A DNA stretch of 64,000 bases from Cocos nucifera (Eukaryota > Streptophyta > Magnoliopsida > Arecales > Arecaceae). The stretch spans positions 1 through 64,000 of the forward strand of contig QRFJ01002301.1 of the NCBI GenBank assembly GCA_006176705.1, in the 5' to 3' direction. Both the position numbers and the translations under genes were made by a program. Positions 33,991 through 43,809 of this stretch are shown here, piece by piece. Numbering within the stretch: position 1 is the first letter of the stretch; every line of letters starts with the position of its first letter. The notes below the pieces were generated by a model. The model was not told the DNA's origin. It was given only the letters and a program-made list of their open reading frames with translations, and did not search any database.

Positions 33991-34421
33991 GATGAGGAGG
34001 GGCGGACTTCATTTGGTTTGGAGTCCGCGGATTTCAAATAAGCTGAAGTCTGTGGATTTCAAATACTTTGGAGTTCATGAATTTCAAATGGCTGGAGTCT
34101 GGAGTTCTGTTTTGGATTTGGCTTCTTGTAGATGTCTTGTCTACTTTTTCTGGAATCTTTACTATAGACGTCCCGTCATGCAACTATAGAGAATCTTTTC
34201 AGTTGAAGTCATTTGTCTTCTTGTGCCATTGGTAGAGGCATCTCTTTGCTTTATGGCTTGTCATGCTGGTTTAGCATCTGATAAAATCTTCACTATTTTA
34301 GCTTGATTTGATGGGTCTTCAGAAGTCTTGATTATTTACTTCTTTTTTTTTAAGAGTAAATTTTATCTGCAAAGAAAAAGTTTTTCTACCATTGGTTTGG
34401 TAGAAGGTTAGTCATAAAATA

Positions 34422-34445
34422 TTTTTCTCTCTCTTTTTTTTTCTT
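34422..34445 (-). other. EPRV A1 polypurine tract
   Basis: AAGAAAAAAAAAGAGAGAGA on the minus strand, overlapping the end of ORF-M and followed by 'aaatattttatgactaacc', the shared unit boundary. Confidence 0.65.
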
Positions 34446-35600
34446 ATGGGTCGAAGATATGCTTTCTTCGACTTATAGAATGATATATTCCTAGGTCTTC
34501 ATTTTCCAAAGATTCTATGTTTATGTCTTCTCTTCCTTCAGGAGATTCTCTGGTAGATGCCGAGGACATAGAGGGTCCTGGTTGATTTTGTTTTTTATTT
34601 TCTCCAGAACAATTTGACTTTCCATATATTTGTTGTAACATTGGTGAGGCCTTTTCCATTGCTCTAGTGAGGGCTTCATAATTTTCTCCGAGGACTTCAT
34701 AATTTTCTTGTAGACACATTTTGGGATCTATCAAGAAATATGCTGGATTTTTGTAGGGAATCGAAGCTTTCTCCAACTTATATCCTTGTAGAATAGGCTT
34801 TTCATCAAATATATTCCACTTTTTGACATGGATTTTTCTTATGAAGACTAGTGGAAATTGCTCAATTTTTAACTCAAATTCCCATCTAAGTATCCACGGC
34901 AGACCAGTTTCATTGTAGAACCTCAAAAGATTGAATTCTTCAATATTGGGATATCTCTTTAATGCTTCTTGCTTCATTTCATTGGAGAGTAGGTGAGGAA
35001 TATTTCCAAATTTTAGCCACCAATTTTGATAAAACCATATGGGTAAAGATGGACTGCAATATCTAAACTTGATGAACCAAGAATGCTTGAATTTAGGATT
35101 TTGAATATAGAGAACGTTAATCCATGCATCCTGATAATCCCAATAGTTGAATTCTTCACTTCTTTGATTTCCTAATTTCACTATCTTAGTGATATTAGGA
35201 CTGCATTGTGTGTCCCAATCGTTGAGCGAGTATACCTGCAAAATAAAAATTTTGGAGGAGTATTCTCCTTGTCCATGATAATTATGCTGAATATTTATGC
35301 TTTTAGTTTGTAAGAGAATTTGTTCATAATAGGTCTGAGTTTTTATTCCTATTTTAGGAATATGAAATTCTCCTTTTGGGAAATATTTTGATAGTTCTTT
35401 GGATTTAGTTTTTAGGTCATGTATCTCTAAGGGAAAGAGGATCTCTTCAGCTTTGTAAATATATGGGCAAGTAGGTTCTTTGGAAGGAGTTGGAAACAAA
35501 GTCAGAAAGATTCTAGAATTTAAAGATTGGCAATTTTCTTTAGGTACTCGATCCTCCTAGAATCAAATTCCTCCATATGTTGAATCCCTGTTAAAGAAAG
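34444..35600 (-). pseudogene. ORF-M of EPRV A1, conserved protein of unknown function
   Basis: 351 codons are open (34444-35499), and the N-terminal part continues above with stops near 35560. The A3 copy is open over about 390 codons, so the natural protein is probably about 390-400 residues. Features: 'KYFPKGEFHIPKIGIKTQTY' region, a Trp/aromatic-rich core with 'DAWINVLYIQNPKFKHSWFI' and 'LPIWFYQNWW', a second Trp-rich block 'LPWILRWEFE', and a Ser/Asn-rich tail. It occurs only in A units and takes the place of the 3' ORF of B and C. I do not recognise a named family. Confidence 0.65.
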
Positions 35601-35989
35601 AAAGCGAAGTCAAATAATTTTTCAGAAGAGTTAATTCATAGATATAAATTTTGTCTCGATAAGTTACTTCTAAGGGATTTAAAAGAGTTTCTTTTGAACC
35701 TAAATGCAAACCTGGATGTCCTTATATTAGGGGAACTTCTCTGTGAACTAAAGGATATTGACAAAATATATCAAGATCATTCTGTAAGCAGTTATTAAGA
35801 GATATGCTACATTGAGTGGAAGAAGGAATCTTCTATAAATATAAAACACCAAGTTTTTTATTTTTATCATTTTTTACTTTTATTCTAGGTTTCTTAATTC
35901 TAATCTTAGATAACTTGTTCTTATCAACTTGTTTTAGTTGATTAAGAAATCATTCTTCTAGTTTAGAATAGAATTTAAGTGTTATATTT

Positions 35990-36405
35990 TGACCATTTAC
36001 TTGGATAATTATTCCTTCTTAAGAGACAGTAAAAGATCTAATCAGAGTTAAAAAGGGATTTCCTAATATAACTCCTTGTTTTAGATTCTTAATCGTTAGA
36101 AGTGAGGTTAAAATATAGGTTTTTCCTATACAAACCTGAACCTCAAGGATTTTGTAGTTTGCCCTAAGATTTCCTCCATTAGTGGTTTGAATTTTATGTG
36201 TCGATTTTTCAAAGTATCTAGATTGGACTAAGTCTTCTCTGATACAATTTACATTGGCTCCGGAGTCTATAAGAGCAATGTATTTGAACTTATATTTTTC
36301 TTTAAATTTGAATAGAATTTCACAAAATCATTTTTGTTTAATATATTTTTTCATAGATTCTATGAAATTATTCAAAGTGTTTTCAATCATTAGGGTTTTT
36401 CCTTT
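35990..36405 (-). pseudogene. EPRV A1 aspartic protease
   Basis: Contains 'IALIDSGANVNCIRED' with D-S-G intact, then 'GVILGNPFLTLIRSF'. A stop is found in the 'KYIKQK' linker just before it and another after 'FTVS'. The segment is close to the C2 and C5 proteases, which shows that A and C units share this part by descent or recombination. Confidence 0.75.
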
Positions 36406-36489
36406 TGATTGATCTAAAGGTTCTAAGATTTATTCTAAATCTTGACCTTGTTCTAACTCAATAGAACTATTTTCTAAGAATTGAACTCT

Positions 36490-37270
36490 TTAATTTAAAG
36501 AGTCAATATCAGACTTAATTAGGGCTTGTTCCCTAAGTAAATCCTTAAGATTGGCTTTTTTGCCTTTCTGCTTGGTATCTCTTAGTCTTCGAAATACTTC
36601 ATCAAGATTATAAAATTCTTTAGGTTTTTGAAGAGTTGGTTTGATCTTATGTCCTTTGATTAGGGCAAAAAACTTTGGAATTTGGATTTCTTTTTCCTCT
36701 GGGCTTAGAGAATCAATCATATCCAAAATAAGTTGCTCTTCATTAGATAACACTAGAATTTCATCCAAACTTGAATTAGTATTGATCATAATCACAGCAA
36801 GAACAATATTCATAAATATCATATAATTCTTCTGCTGAGTCATTATTTAGACTGCAAACAAGATCATTGAGTTTTTCTCTGATCTCTTCCAAGCTGTTTT
36901 CTTCAGATATCTCCTAGATTCTTCTTTTGATATCCTTGGAATAACATTTGCTTGCATAATGTCCCTCTTTATTACATTTGTAACAAATGGGAGGCTTAGA
37001 TTTGGTTATTCTTTTAGAATTCCTTTTGCCCTTGTTAGGCTTAGGATCAGATCTTTCAGATTTCATCCTTGGTTTAGGAATCTTCTGAGATTTTCTTTCA
37101 AAATATCTTTTCTTATCTTCTTTAGATGATTTTCATCTCTTCTGATAAAATTTTTCTAGTAGAAATCCAAATTGTTGACAGAAATTACCTAGTTCTTTCT
37201 TCCCAAGTAATCTCTATTTTCTTAATTGCTCTCTGATCTTTAGATCATTACAGAGTTCAGATCCTACTAG
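36490..37270 (-). pseudogene. EPRV A1 CP C-terminal segment and knuckle
   Basis: The knuckle near 36945-36990 reads CYKCNKEGHYASKC and is complete. A stop follows 'IKRRI' and the frame changes at 36840. The 36490-36843 stretch has 'LDMIDSLSPEEKEIQIPKFF' and 'RRLRDTKQKGKKANL'. Upstream, 'GFLLEKFYQKR' and 'IPKPRMKSERSDPKPNKGKR' form the basic nucleic-acid-binding run. Confidence 0.72.
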
Positions 37271-37279
37271 TTAAATTTT

Positions 37280-37803
37280 TTGGAATATTTTTTCCATATC
37301 TAAATGATTATAATTTATAGTACCATCTCCTTCTTGCCTTAAACAAGTTCTCACCTTTTCAGCAAACAAGGATGGTAATCCTGAAATATACTTTTCTTTC
37401 CAAAACTCCTAGTTTGGGTCTGAAAGTTGGTACAGCTTAGAAAGGAAGGTATCCTTATACCATCTAAAATTAGACATTATTTTACATCTGAGATTAATAA
37501 GTTGTTCCTAACCTTTTCATAGATATTAGCATAATCACCTGTAAAGTGATATATGATATTTAAGATTAGGGTCATCAAAGCATCAGAAGGATGATTAGGG
37601 TAGAAATTACCTTCAGGATCTCTTTTAACAGAATTAACAATTTCTTATTTCTGATAATCATTGAGGTAATTGTCCCATCATCCTCTCAATTGTCTTGAGA
37701 AACCTGAAGTAATCATCATAACAATCTGCTTCTCAGAATTTCCATGGACTTTATAGGCATTAGAGTACATCATCATTTGGTGACACATGACAATAATTTG
37801 GTA
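37280..37803 (-). pseudogene. EPRV A1 capsid core
   Basis: Caulimovirid capsid core, found only in A units. Recognisable parts are 'LRGWWDNYLNDY', 'DALMTLILNIIYHFTGDY', 'FRWYKDTFLSKLYQL', 'FWKEKYISGLPSLFAEKVR' and 'LRQEGDG'. Several frameshifts and stops break it. It would build the icosahedral shell. In B and C units this block is cleanly missing between 'MNTLGFS' and 'ILLVGSEL'. Homologue: 54380-54915 in A2. Confidence 0.78.
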
Positions 37804-38634
37804 TTATGAAAGTCCATTAACATTCCATTCAACTAAACTTCTACCGTAGAATTGGATAGCAGTTGTAGTATCAAGTGTTTTCTGAAACTGCAAATCCACA
37901 TAGGTAGGTCTAGGATAATAGTTTTTAATCCTAGAGGCTAAAAGTAACGGTTTAGAGGTCTTTTTAACGCCAAAAATACCCTCAATTTTTTTTGGGATAT
38001 TATTAACTAATTCATCAGAATCTTCAGATTTTTTTGCTAATTCCTTATCAGATTTTTTTGATGAATAGCCTTCAGCATCCTTGGAGAATGGTGGTTCTCC
38101 ATAGGACTCAAATTCATCAGAAAGCTCTTCGGACAAATGGTTTATTGTATCCTTGAGCTTCAGAGAGGTCATTTGCTCATGAGACAGATGATTTATGGAA
38201 TCCTTGAGTTTAAGGATAGACATTTTATTAGAAAGCTGGTTCATGAATTCTCCAGTAAAGGATGGTCCTAGCTTTACACCAAAGTCCAGCTCATGAGAAT
38301 TGAACATAGGGGGAGCATATTTAAAGGAATTAGAGGAGGATGCCTCATTATTTTGTGGTGTTTTAACTTGCTTAACTTAGGACATTCTCTTAATTACCCT
38401 TTTAGATTCCTCTTTAATTTCTTCTTTTCGTTCTAAGAGGAGATTTTCAATTCTTTCAGTCTGCTTTCCTAAGGTATTGAGGGCAATATTTGTATAGTTT
38501 TGTTGCTCCGCAAGTTGTCCTAAATGTTCTACTCTAGGAATTTCATGGATTTGGTCAAATTTTTTCAAAGGAGCAACCTGTATTCCTTTATCTACCATAA
38601 TAGGTTCAAAAGAAGGATCTACAAATTGAACCAC
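37804..38634 (-). pseudogene. EPRV A1 coiled-coil/CP-N segment
   Basis: Two open pieces. 38377-38634 has 'QQNYTNIALNTLGKQTERIE' and 'LLLERKEEIKEESKRVIKRM', a likely coiled coil as found in virion-associated regions. 37804-38307 has 'MTSLKLKDTINHLSEELSDE', 'PPFSKDAEGYSS' and 'IKNYYPRPTYVDLQF', corresponding to the CP-N segments of B and C. A stop lies between them. A near-repeat of 'LKLKDSINHLS' occurs twice, about 20 residues apart. Confidence 0.65.
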
Positions 38635-38736
38635 TGGCCCTCTAAGAGTTTTCTAATTTTTGGAAATTATTTTAAGTGCAGCAACTTGAAGTTTAGGTCT
38701 AACATCTTCAAGGCCTTTGATATAGTGATTATCATA

Positions 38737-39896
38737 TCATTCGAAGAAAAAGATTGTTCTTTCTTTGGCACTCATTTGTTTCTTCCAAACACCCATAATA
38801 AAGTCTCTTTGATCTGGTTTATAAGTCTCAAAGAACCATTCCCTTCTATCTTGGTTTTTAAATCCATAGAAATCTTTCCACATAATTCTTCTGTCAGGTT
38901 GGAACTTAACGAGTTCTATGACATTCAATTCTAGGTTAGAGCTAGAAGGTTCATATGTTGTGTAGGCCACATTAGAGACTTTAGGAGATTCTTGAAGTGA
39001 GGTTGGGATGTCTGAAGAAGAGAATCTTCTGTCTAATGTAATTCTTCTACTACTCGAGAAGAATATCTGTACATTTCCATCAGGTAATTCAATTATTTTT
39101 TCTGCCTGAGTTTCTACCGAATTCTTGGGCTCAATGGCTTGTTCTAGAATCCATTTTTCAGGTAAAACAACTTCATCCCACTTTAAGGTCTTAGGGGTTA
39201 GAAAGTAATTCTTTCGATTTGCTATGAATAGAGTAGTAATCCCTTTGGCAGATATAATCTTAGCCCTTGGACTCATAGTGGTCATAGCCTTATAGTAGAT
39301 TCTAGCAGTAACCACAACATTTTCTGACCCTGGTTTCATTTCAAAGCCAGAAGTTTGTAAATTAACAATGAGGGAGTCTAGAATATTTGGATCTATTAAT
39401 GATACAAAGAATTCAGGTCCAACATTAAAGAATATTGATCCATCCCTCAGACCAGCCTCAATAAGCCCTAAAAGTGAGTCTATGAATCTTAAGTTTCGAC
39501 AATCTCTTAGGCAACCAAGAACAGAGGTATCAAGTCCTTTTCTAGTTTAAGGTTTTATAGCTACTTGGACAAACCCTAGATGTAAGAACTTTTAGCTGGA
39601 TGGAATTTCTTCTAAGTCTTCCTTACTCAAGAGTTGGACTATCTTTTGAGCAGGGTCAATTGAAATAGTTTTTTCATAAGTTTTTATATAATGATTCTTC
39701 TAAAAGGACAACATGATTTATAATATATTTCAGTAATAGGTATTTTGGGTATTTCCCAATTATTTAAACTATTTTCTATTTCTTCAAAATCTATAGAAGT
39801 CATATTTTTTATAGACATTGTCCTGATACAATTAACGACCTTAATGTTTTTAGTCCTAGTAGAGCTCTTTGAGAGAGATTTGATAATACTAGCCAT
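38737..39896 (-). pseudogene. EPRV A1 movement protein (30K type)
   Basis: Resembles the cell-to-cell movement protein of caulimovirids (30K superfamily), which modifies plasmodesmata. The N-terminus is at 39684-39896 (start at 39896, with an alternative Met in 'MSIKNMTSIDFEE' that matches B/C starts). The core reads 'LGCLRDCRNLRFIDSLLGLI', 'FFNVGP', 'GFEMKPGSENVVVTARIYYK' and 'MTTMSPRAKI' across 39240-39530. The C-terminal region at 38737-39240 ends in 'WFFETYKPDQRDFIMGVW'. A stop in 'IKP' near 39546 and a frame change near 39600 disable it. Confidence 0.75.
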
Positions 39897-40047
39897 GTCT
39901 TATACCCAGTCCAATCCAAAGGATCCGCCTAATGAAAACCCTTCAAATGCCTTTTGCAGCTAACATGGGTGTAGAAGTGGGCATTGTTATGATCGGTGCC
40001 TCAGAACTAAGCTAGATATCATCTCTTCCCTTGGCAGAAAAGCTACA

Positions 40048-40063
40048 CTTGGCTCTGATACCA
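40048..40063 (-). other. EPRV A1 primer-binding site
   Basis: TGGTATCAGAGCCAAG on the minus strand, a perfect match to the usual initiator Met tRNA primer site. It faces away from the C4 site across a 9-base spacer. Confidence 0.9.
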
Positions 40064-40072
40064 TTTCCTAAC

Positions 40073-40088
40073 TGGAATCAGAGCTAAG
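40073..40088 (+). other. EPRV C4 primer-binding site (degenerate)
   Basis: TGGAATCAGAGCTAAG, two changes from the A1 copy, followed by 'tgtagctttcttgccagg' as in the other leaders. Confidence 0.75.
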
Positions 40089-40391
40089 TGTAGCTTTCTT
40101 GCCAGGGGAAGAGGTGATATCTAGCTTAGTTCTGAGGTTGAAGTGATATCGAGCTTAGGTTTGAGGTGCCAGTCATAACAACGCCCGCTTCTACACTCGT
40201 GTTAGCCGTAGAAGGCATTTGAAGGATTTTCATCAGGCAGATCCTTTGGATTGGACTAGGTTTAAGACATGGCTAGTATCATCAAATCTCTAGACATAGT
40301 TAGTATCATCAAATCTCTCACAAAGAACTCTATTAGGACTGAAAACATTTAGAACGTTTATTGTATCAGGACAATGTCTATAAAAAATATG

Positions 40392-42600
40392 TCTTTTAGA
40401 AAAAATAAAATGATGAATTTTAAATAAATAGAAGATAGTCCTTATATGTATGAAATAATAGTTAAATTATATTTAAGTTATGACTTCCTAGGTAATTTAA
40501 AAATAAAAATTAAAAAATTTGCTCATAATCTAGATAGATCTCTAGAACCTGATGTAAAGGTTGCTGAATTCTAGATAGAAAAAGAACTTCTATGCAAGGA
40601 CTTTGAGTCTATACAAAATGAGGAGAAAAGGGAATTGTTTTTTAAAACCTATGATAAAGATGATAGACATTTTATTAGGAAAATCTGGATTAGCCATATG
40701 ATAGCTGAAGAAAGACATATTTTCTTCTTGGATTGGTTTAAAAAATATTATTATAAAGGTCTTCAGAAAGCAAACCCTGAAAAACAAGAAGATATCATAT
40801 ATAGGCTCGCTCAAGCTTAGAAAATTGATGGAACTTATGTTGAAAAACTTAAGCCAATCATAATTGAAGATAAAATAGATAGCCCTAAACTAGAAGCTAA
40901 AGTGACTACCAATAAGATAGAAGAAACCATTAAGGTAGATCACTTAGAAAAAGAATAAAAAAGTCTGGTTGAAACTATTCCTAATAACAAAGATCATTTA
41001 AATTAGGTAGAAGAACAGCAAAGCTCTATCAATACTACCTATAATGAAATAGGAATACAAATTGAGGAGTTAGAAGATCTATCAGAATACTCTGATGAAG
41101 ATTTGCAAACTAAGGAGCTAGAAGATTTATCAGAATACTCTGATGAAGATTCGATTAAGAAATTGCCCTAGAAAGAACAAGATGAAATATCACAAAATAT
41201 TGAGGCATCTTCCTTAGACTCCACAAACATTGAGGCAACCTCCTTAGATTCCACAAAGGCTATCATTCTTGAGGTTCTTCCTATAGTAAACTCCCATTAG
41301 CAGATTATTCTTATAACTAACCCTAATAAGCTAGCCTTTGATGATGAACTAAGTCCATACTCTTCAGAAGAATATCAGGATAAAAATCTAAAACTCTTTA
41401 AGCCATTATATGAACCATCCTATTCTGAAGAACCTATAGACTAGCTTAATAATAAAATAAATCCTTTTAAGCTTAAGGATAAAATAAACCATTTGTCCGA
41501 AGAGCTTTCTGATGAATCTGAGTCCTATGGAGAACCTCCACTCTCCAAGGATGAAGAAGGATTTTCATCAGAAAAATCTGACAAAAAAATATTGATAAAA
41601 TATGAAGATTCTGATGAATTAGTTATCTATATCCTAGAAAAAACTGAGCATATATATGAGGTTAACAAGATCTCTAAACCTTTAATGATAGCTTTTAGGA
41701 TTAAAACCAATTATCCTAGAGCAATCTATGTGGATTTGCAGTTTGATGAAACACCTGATTCTACAACCGCTGTCCAATTCGATGATAAAAACCTAGTTGA
41801 TTGGAGTATTAATGGACTTTCAGAATTTCAGATTATAGCTATATACTTTAATGTCTGTAAAGTCCAAAGTTATTTTGAGAAACAGACTATCATGATGAAT
41901 ACTTTAGGTTTCTCTGAAAAAATTCTACTAGTAGGATCTGAACTCTATTATGATCTGAAAGTTAGAGATCACTTGAAGAAATAGAGATTACTTAGGAAGA
42001 AAAAACTTGGTGATTTTTGTCAATAGTTTGAATTTCTACTAGATAAATCTTATCAGAAGAGACAAAAACTATCTAAAAAAGATAAGAAAAAATATTTTGG
42101 AAGAAAATCTCAGAAGATTCCAAAACCAAGAATGAAATCTGAACGATCTAATCCTAAGCCTAACAAGGGCAAAAGGAATTCTAAAAGATTAACCAAATCT
42201 GAGCCTCCCATTTGTTACTATGGTAATAAAATGGGACATTTTGCAAGCAAATATTATTTTAAGGAATATTAAAAAGATATATAAAGAAAATAGCTTGGAA
42301 AAGATCAGAGAAAAACTCAATGATCTTGTTTGCAGTCTAAACAATGACTCAGAGAAAGAATTAGATGATACTGATGAATATTGTTCGTGCTGTGATTATG
42401 ATCATACTAATTCAAGTTCGGATGAAATTCTTGTGTTATCTAATGAAGAAAAATTTATTTTGCATATGATTGATTCTCTAAGCCCAGAGGAAAAAGCTAT
42501 CCAAATCCCAAAGTTCTTTGCCCTAATTAGAGGATAAAAGATCAAACCAACTCTTCAAAAACCTGAAGAATTCTATAATTTCATAGGATTGAAAAACCCT
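40392..42600 (+). pseudogene. EPRV C4 N-module, acidic region, CP remnant and knuckle
   Basis: The start 'MSFRKNKMM' near 40392 is followed by a stop four codons later. 40635-40820 keeps 'FFKTYDKDDRHFIRKIWISH'. The acidic region has many stops but shows both 'ELEDLSEYSDED' repeats near 41065-41150. The CP-N part is open at 41493-41984 ('IKTNYPRAIYVDLQFDE', 'LGFSEKILLVGSELYYDLK'). The knuckle near 42215 has lost the second and third Cys (CYYGNKMGHFASKY). About 190 bases are deleted near 42575 at an 'ataattt' repeat, removing the linker before the protease. Confidence 0.72.
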
Positions 42601-43150
42601 AATGATTGAAAACACTTTGAGTAATTTTATAGGATCTATGAAAAAATATATTAAATGAAAATGGTTCTGTGAAATTCTATTCAAATTTAAAGGAGAATAT
42701 AAGTTCAAATACATTGCTCTTATAGACTCCGATGCTGATGTAAATTGTATCAGAGAAGACCTAGTCCCATCTAGATACATTGAAAAATCGACACATAATA
42801 TTCAAACTGCTAATGGAGAAAATATTAGGGCAAACCATAAAATCTCTGAGGTTCATGTTTGTATGGGACAAACATATATTTTAACCTCATTTCTAACAGT
42901 TAAGAATCTAAAACAAGGAGTTATATTAGGAAACCCCTTTTTAACTCTGATTAGACCTTTTACTGTCTCTCAAGAAGGAATAACTATCCAAGTAAATGGT
43001 CAAAATATAACACTAAAATTTTGTTTTAAGCCTAAATATAACACTAAAATTCTGTTCTGAGGCTAAAGAATCCTTTCTCAATCAGTTAAAATAAGTTATT
43101 GAAAATAAAAGATATTCTATTAATGAAATATCTCTAAAATCTATAAATAA
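42601..43150 (+). pseudogene. EPRV C4 aspartic protease
   Basis: The active-site box reads D-S-D-A-D (Gly lost) near 42725. The flap-side 'GVILGNPFLTLIRPFTVSQE' is kept in an open stretch (42863-43060). A 31-base tandem duplication ('aatataacactaaaat' at 43004 and 43035) shifts the frame just after it. Confidence 0.75.
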
Positions 43151-43700
43151 TCCTAAGTTAAGAATAAACTTACCCAAGTCTAAAAGAAGAAGGAAAAATA
43201 TAAGATATGCAGATAGTTATATGGCCTTAGAAGAATTACTACTATGGTTAAAATATATGACCCCATGTAGACGAAATATAATAAAAAACATTAAAGGGGC
43301 CTATTGCTACTCTATGTGGTGATGGATTTTAGGTTGTGAGATAACACAAATCTTTCTACCCTATATTCACTTTTCTATAACACATCTGAATTACAAAGAA
43401 CATTGGAAGTGTCTTCAATTTTTTTTTACAATGATAATTAAAGACAGACTAGTTCTACCTGAAAAAGAAATAAAGCCACTTCAAGTAAATATTTTGGTAG
43501 AAACATATCAAATTCTTCCCATACACCAGGTTTTTATTGTAGCCAAGAATCTCTTAAATAAAGAACAATTTCAAATATTCTTGGAATATATTGGTCTTAT
43601 TGCCAATCTTTATAAAGATATTGCTAAAAGGTATTCTTGACAAAATCTTTATATAACTTTAATTTTTAAACCTGGAAGATTCTAGTTAAAATATGAAAAG
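43151..43700 (+). pseudogene. EPRV C4 segment X with vestigial RT connection
   Basis: The open stretch 43431-43640 reads 'PEKEIKPLQVNIL', 'ILPIHQVFIVAKNLLNKEQF' and 'IGLIANLYKDIAKRYS'. This aligns by motif with the B1 connection ('RKIKLFQVDIQF', 'ISPINRVIEFAD', 'KKQLQRFL', 'VSNFYQDLAKD'), with a short gap after 'VNIL'. The upstream part ('RYADSYMALEELLLWLKYMT'-like) is unique to C units. There is no catalytic box. Confidence 0.62.
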
Positions 43701-43809
43701 GTGTTATCACCAATCAATCTATTCAGTACACTAGATATAGGACTAAGGTCAAAAGTAATTCCACACTCTTATATCTTTAATAAAAATATTATGTTTTGAA
43801 AAAAATAAA

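Larger units (their letters stand above)
26757..34421 (-). mobile_element. EPRV unit B1, the only unit with RT and RNase H
   Basis: Full unit of about 7.66 kb: promoter, leader, PBS, N-module, acidic region, CP remnant, knuckle, protease, RT, RNase H, 3' ORF, polypurine tract. RT and RNase H read as Caulimoviridae (spacing and motifs nearer to petuvirus- or florendovirus-like genomes than to LTR elements; from memory of the family). Coding is broken in several places. A1 adjoins on the upstream side and C2 on the downstream side, all in the same orientation. Confidence 0.82.
34422..40063 (-). mobile_element. EPRV unit A1 (movement protein/capsid type)
   Basis: Runs from its PBS at 40048-40063 to its polypurine tract at 34422-34445. 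Order: movement protein, CP-N, capsid core, knuckle, protease, ORF-M. There is no RT or RNase H. Its own promoter and upstream leader are missing, because a head-to-head inversion begins at the PBS. It shares with B and C units the 3' part of the leader, the CP-N, knuckle and protease segments and the unit boundary. Confidence 0.82.
39870..40290. repeat. Head-to-head inverted repeat centred on two primer-binding sites
   Basis: Left arm about 39870-40063 and right arm about 40073-40290 are inverted copies of the leader's 3' part ('ctcagaactaagctagatatca', 'ccagtccaatccaaaggatc' and others). The centre is 'tttcctaac' at 40064-40072, between the PBS of A1 and the degenerate PBS of C4. The right arm has an extra degenerate copy of 'gaagtgatatcgagcttagg'. 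The break lies at the position of the minus-strand discontinuity of a pararetroviral genome. Confidence 0.88.

Noticed and set aside
40602..40814. Aromatic-rich antisense frames over the N-module (also at 31767-31991 and 47944-48165)
   Set aside because: They mirror the conserved 'FFKTYDKDDRHF' coding DNA on the opposite strand; conservation of the sense module explains them.
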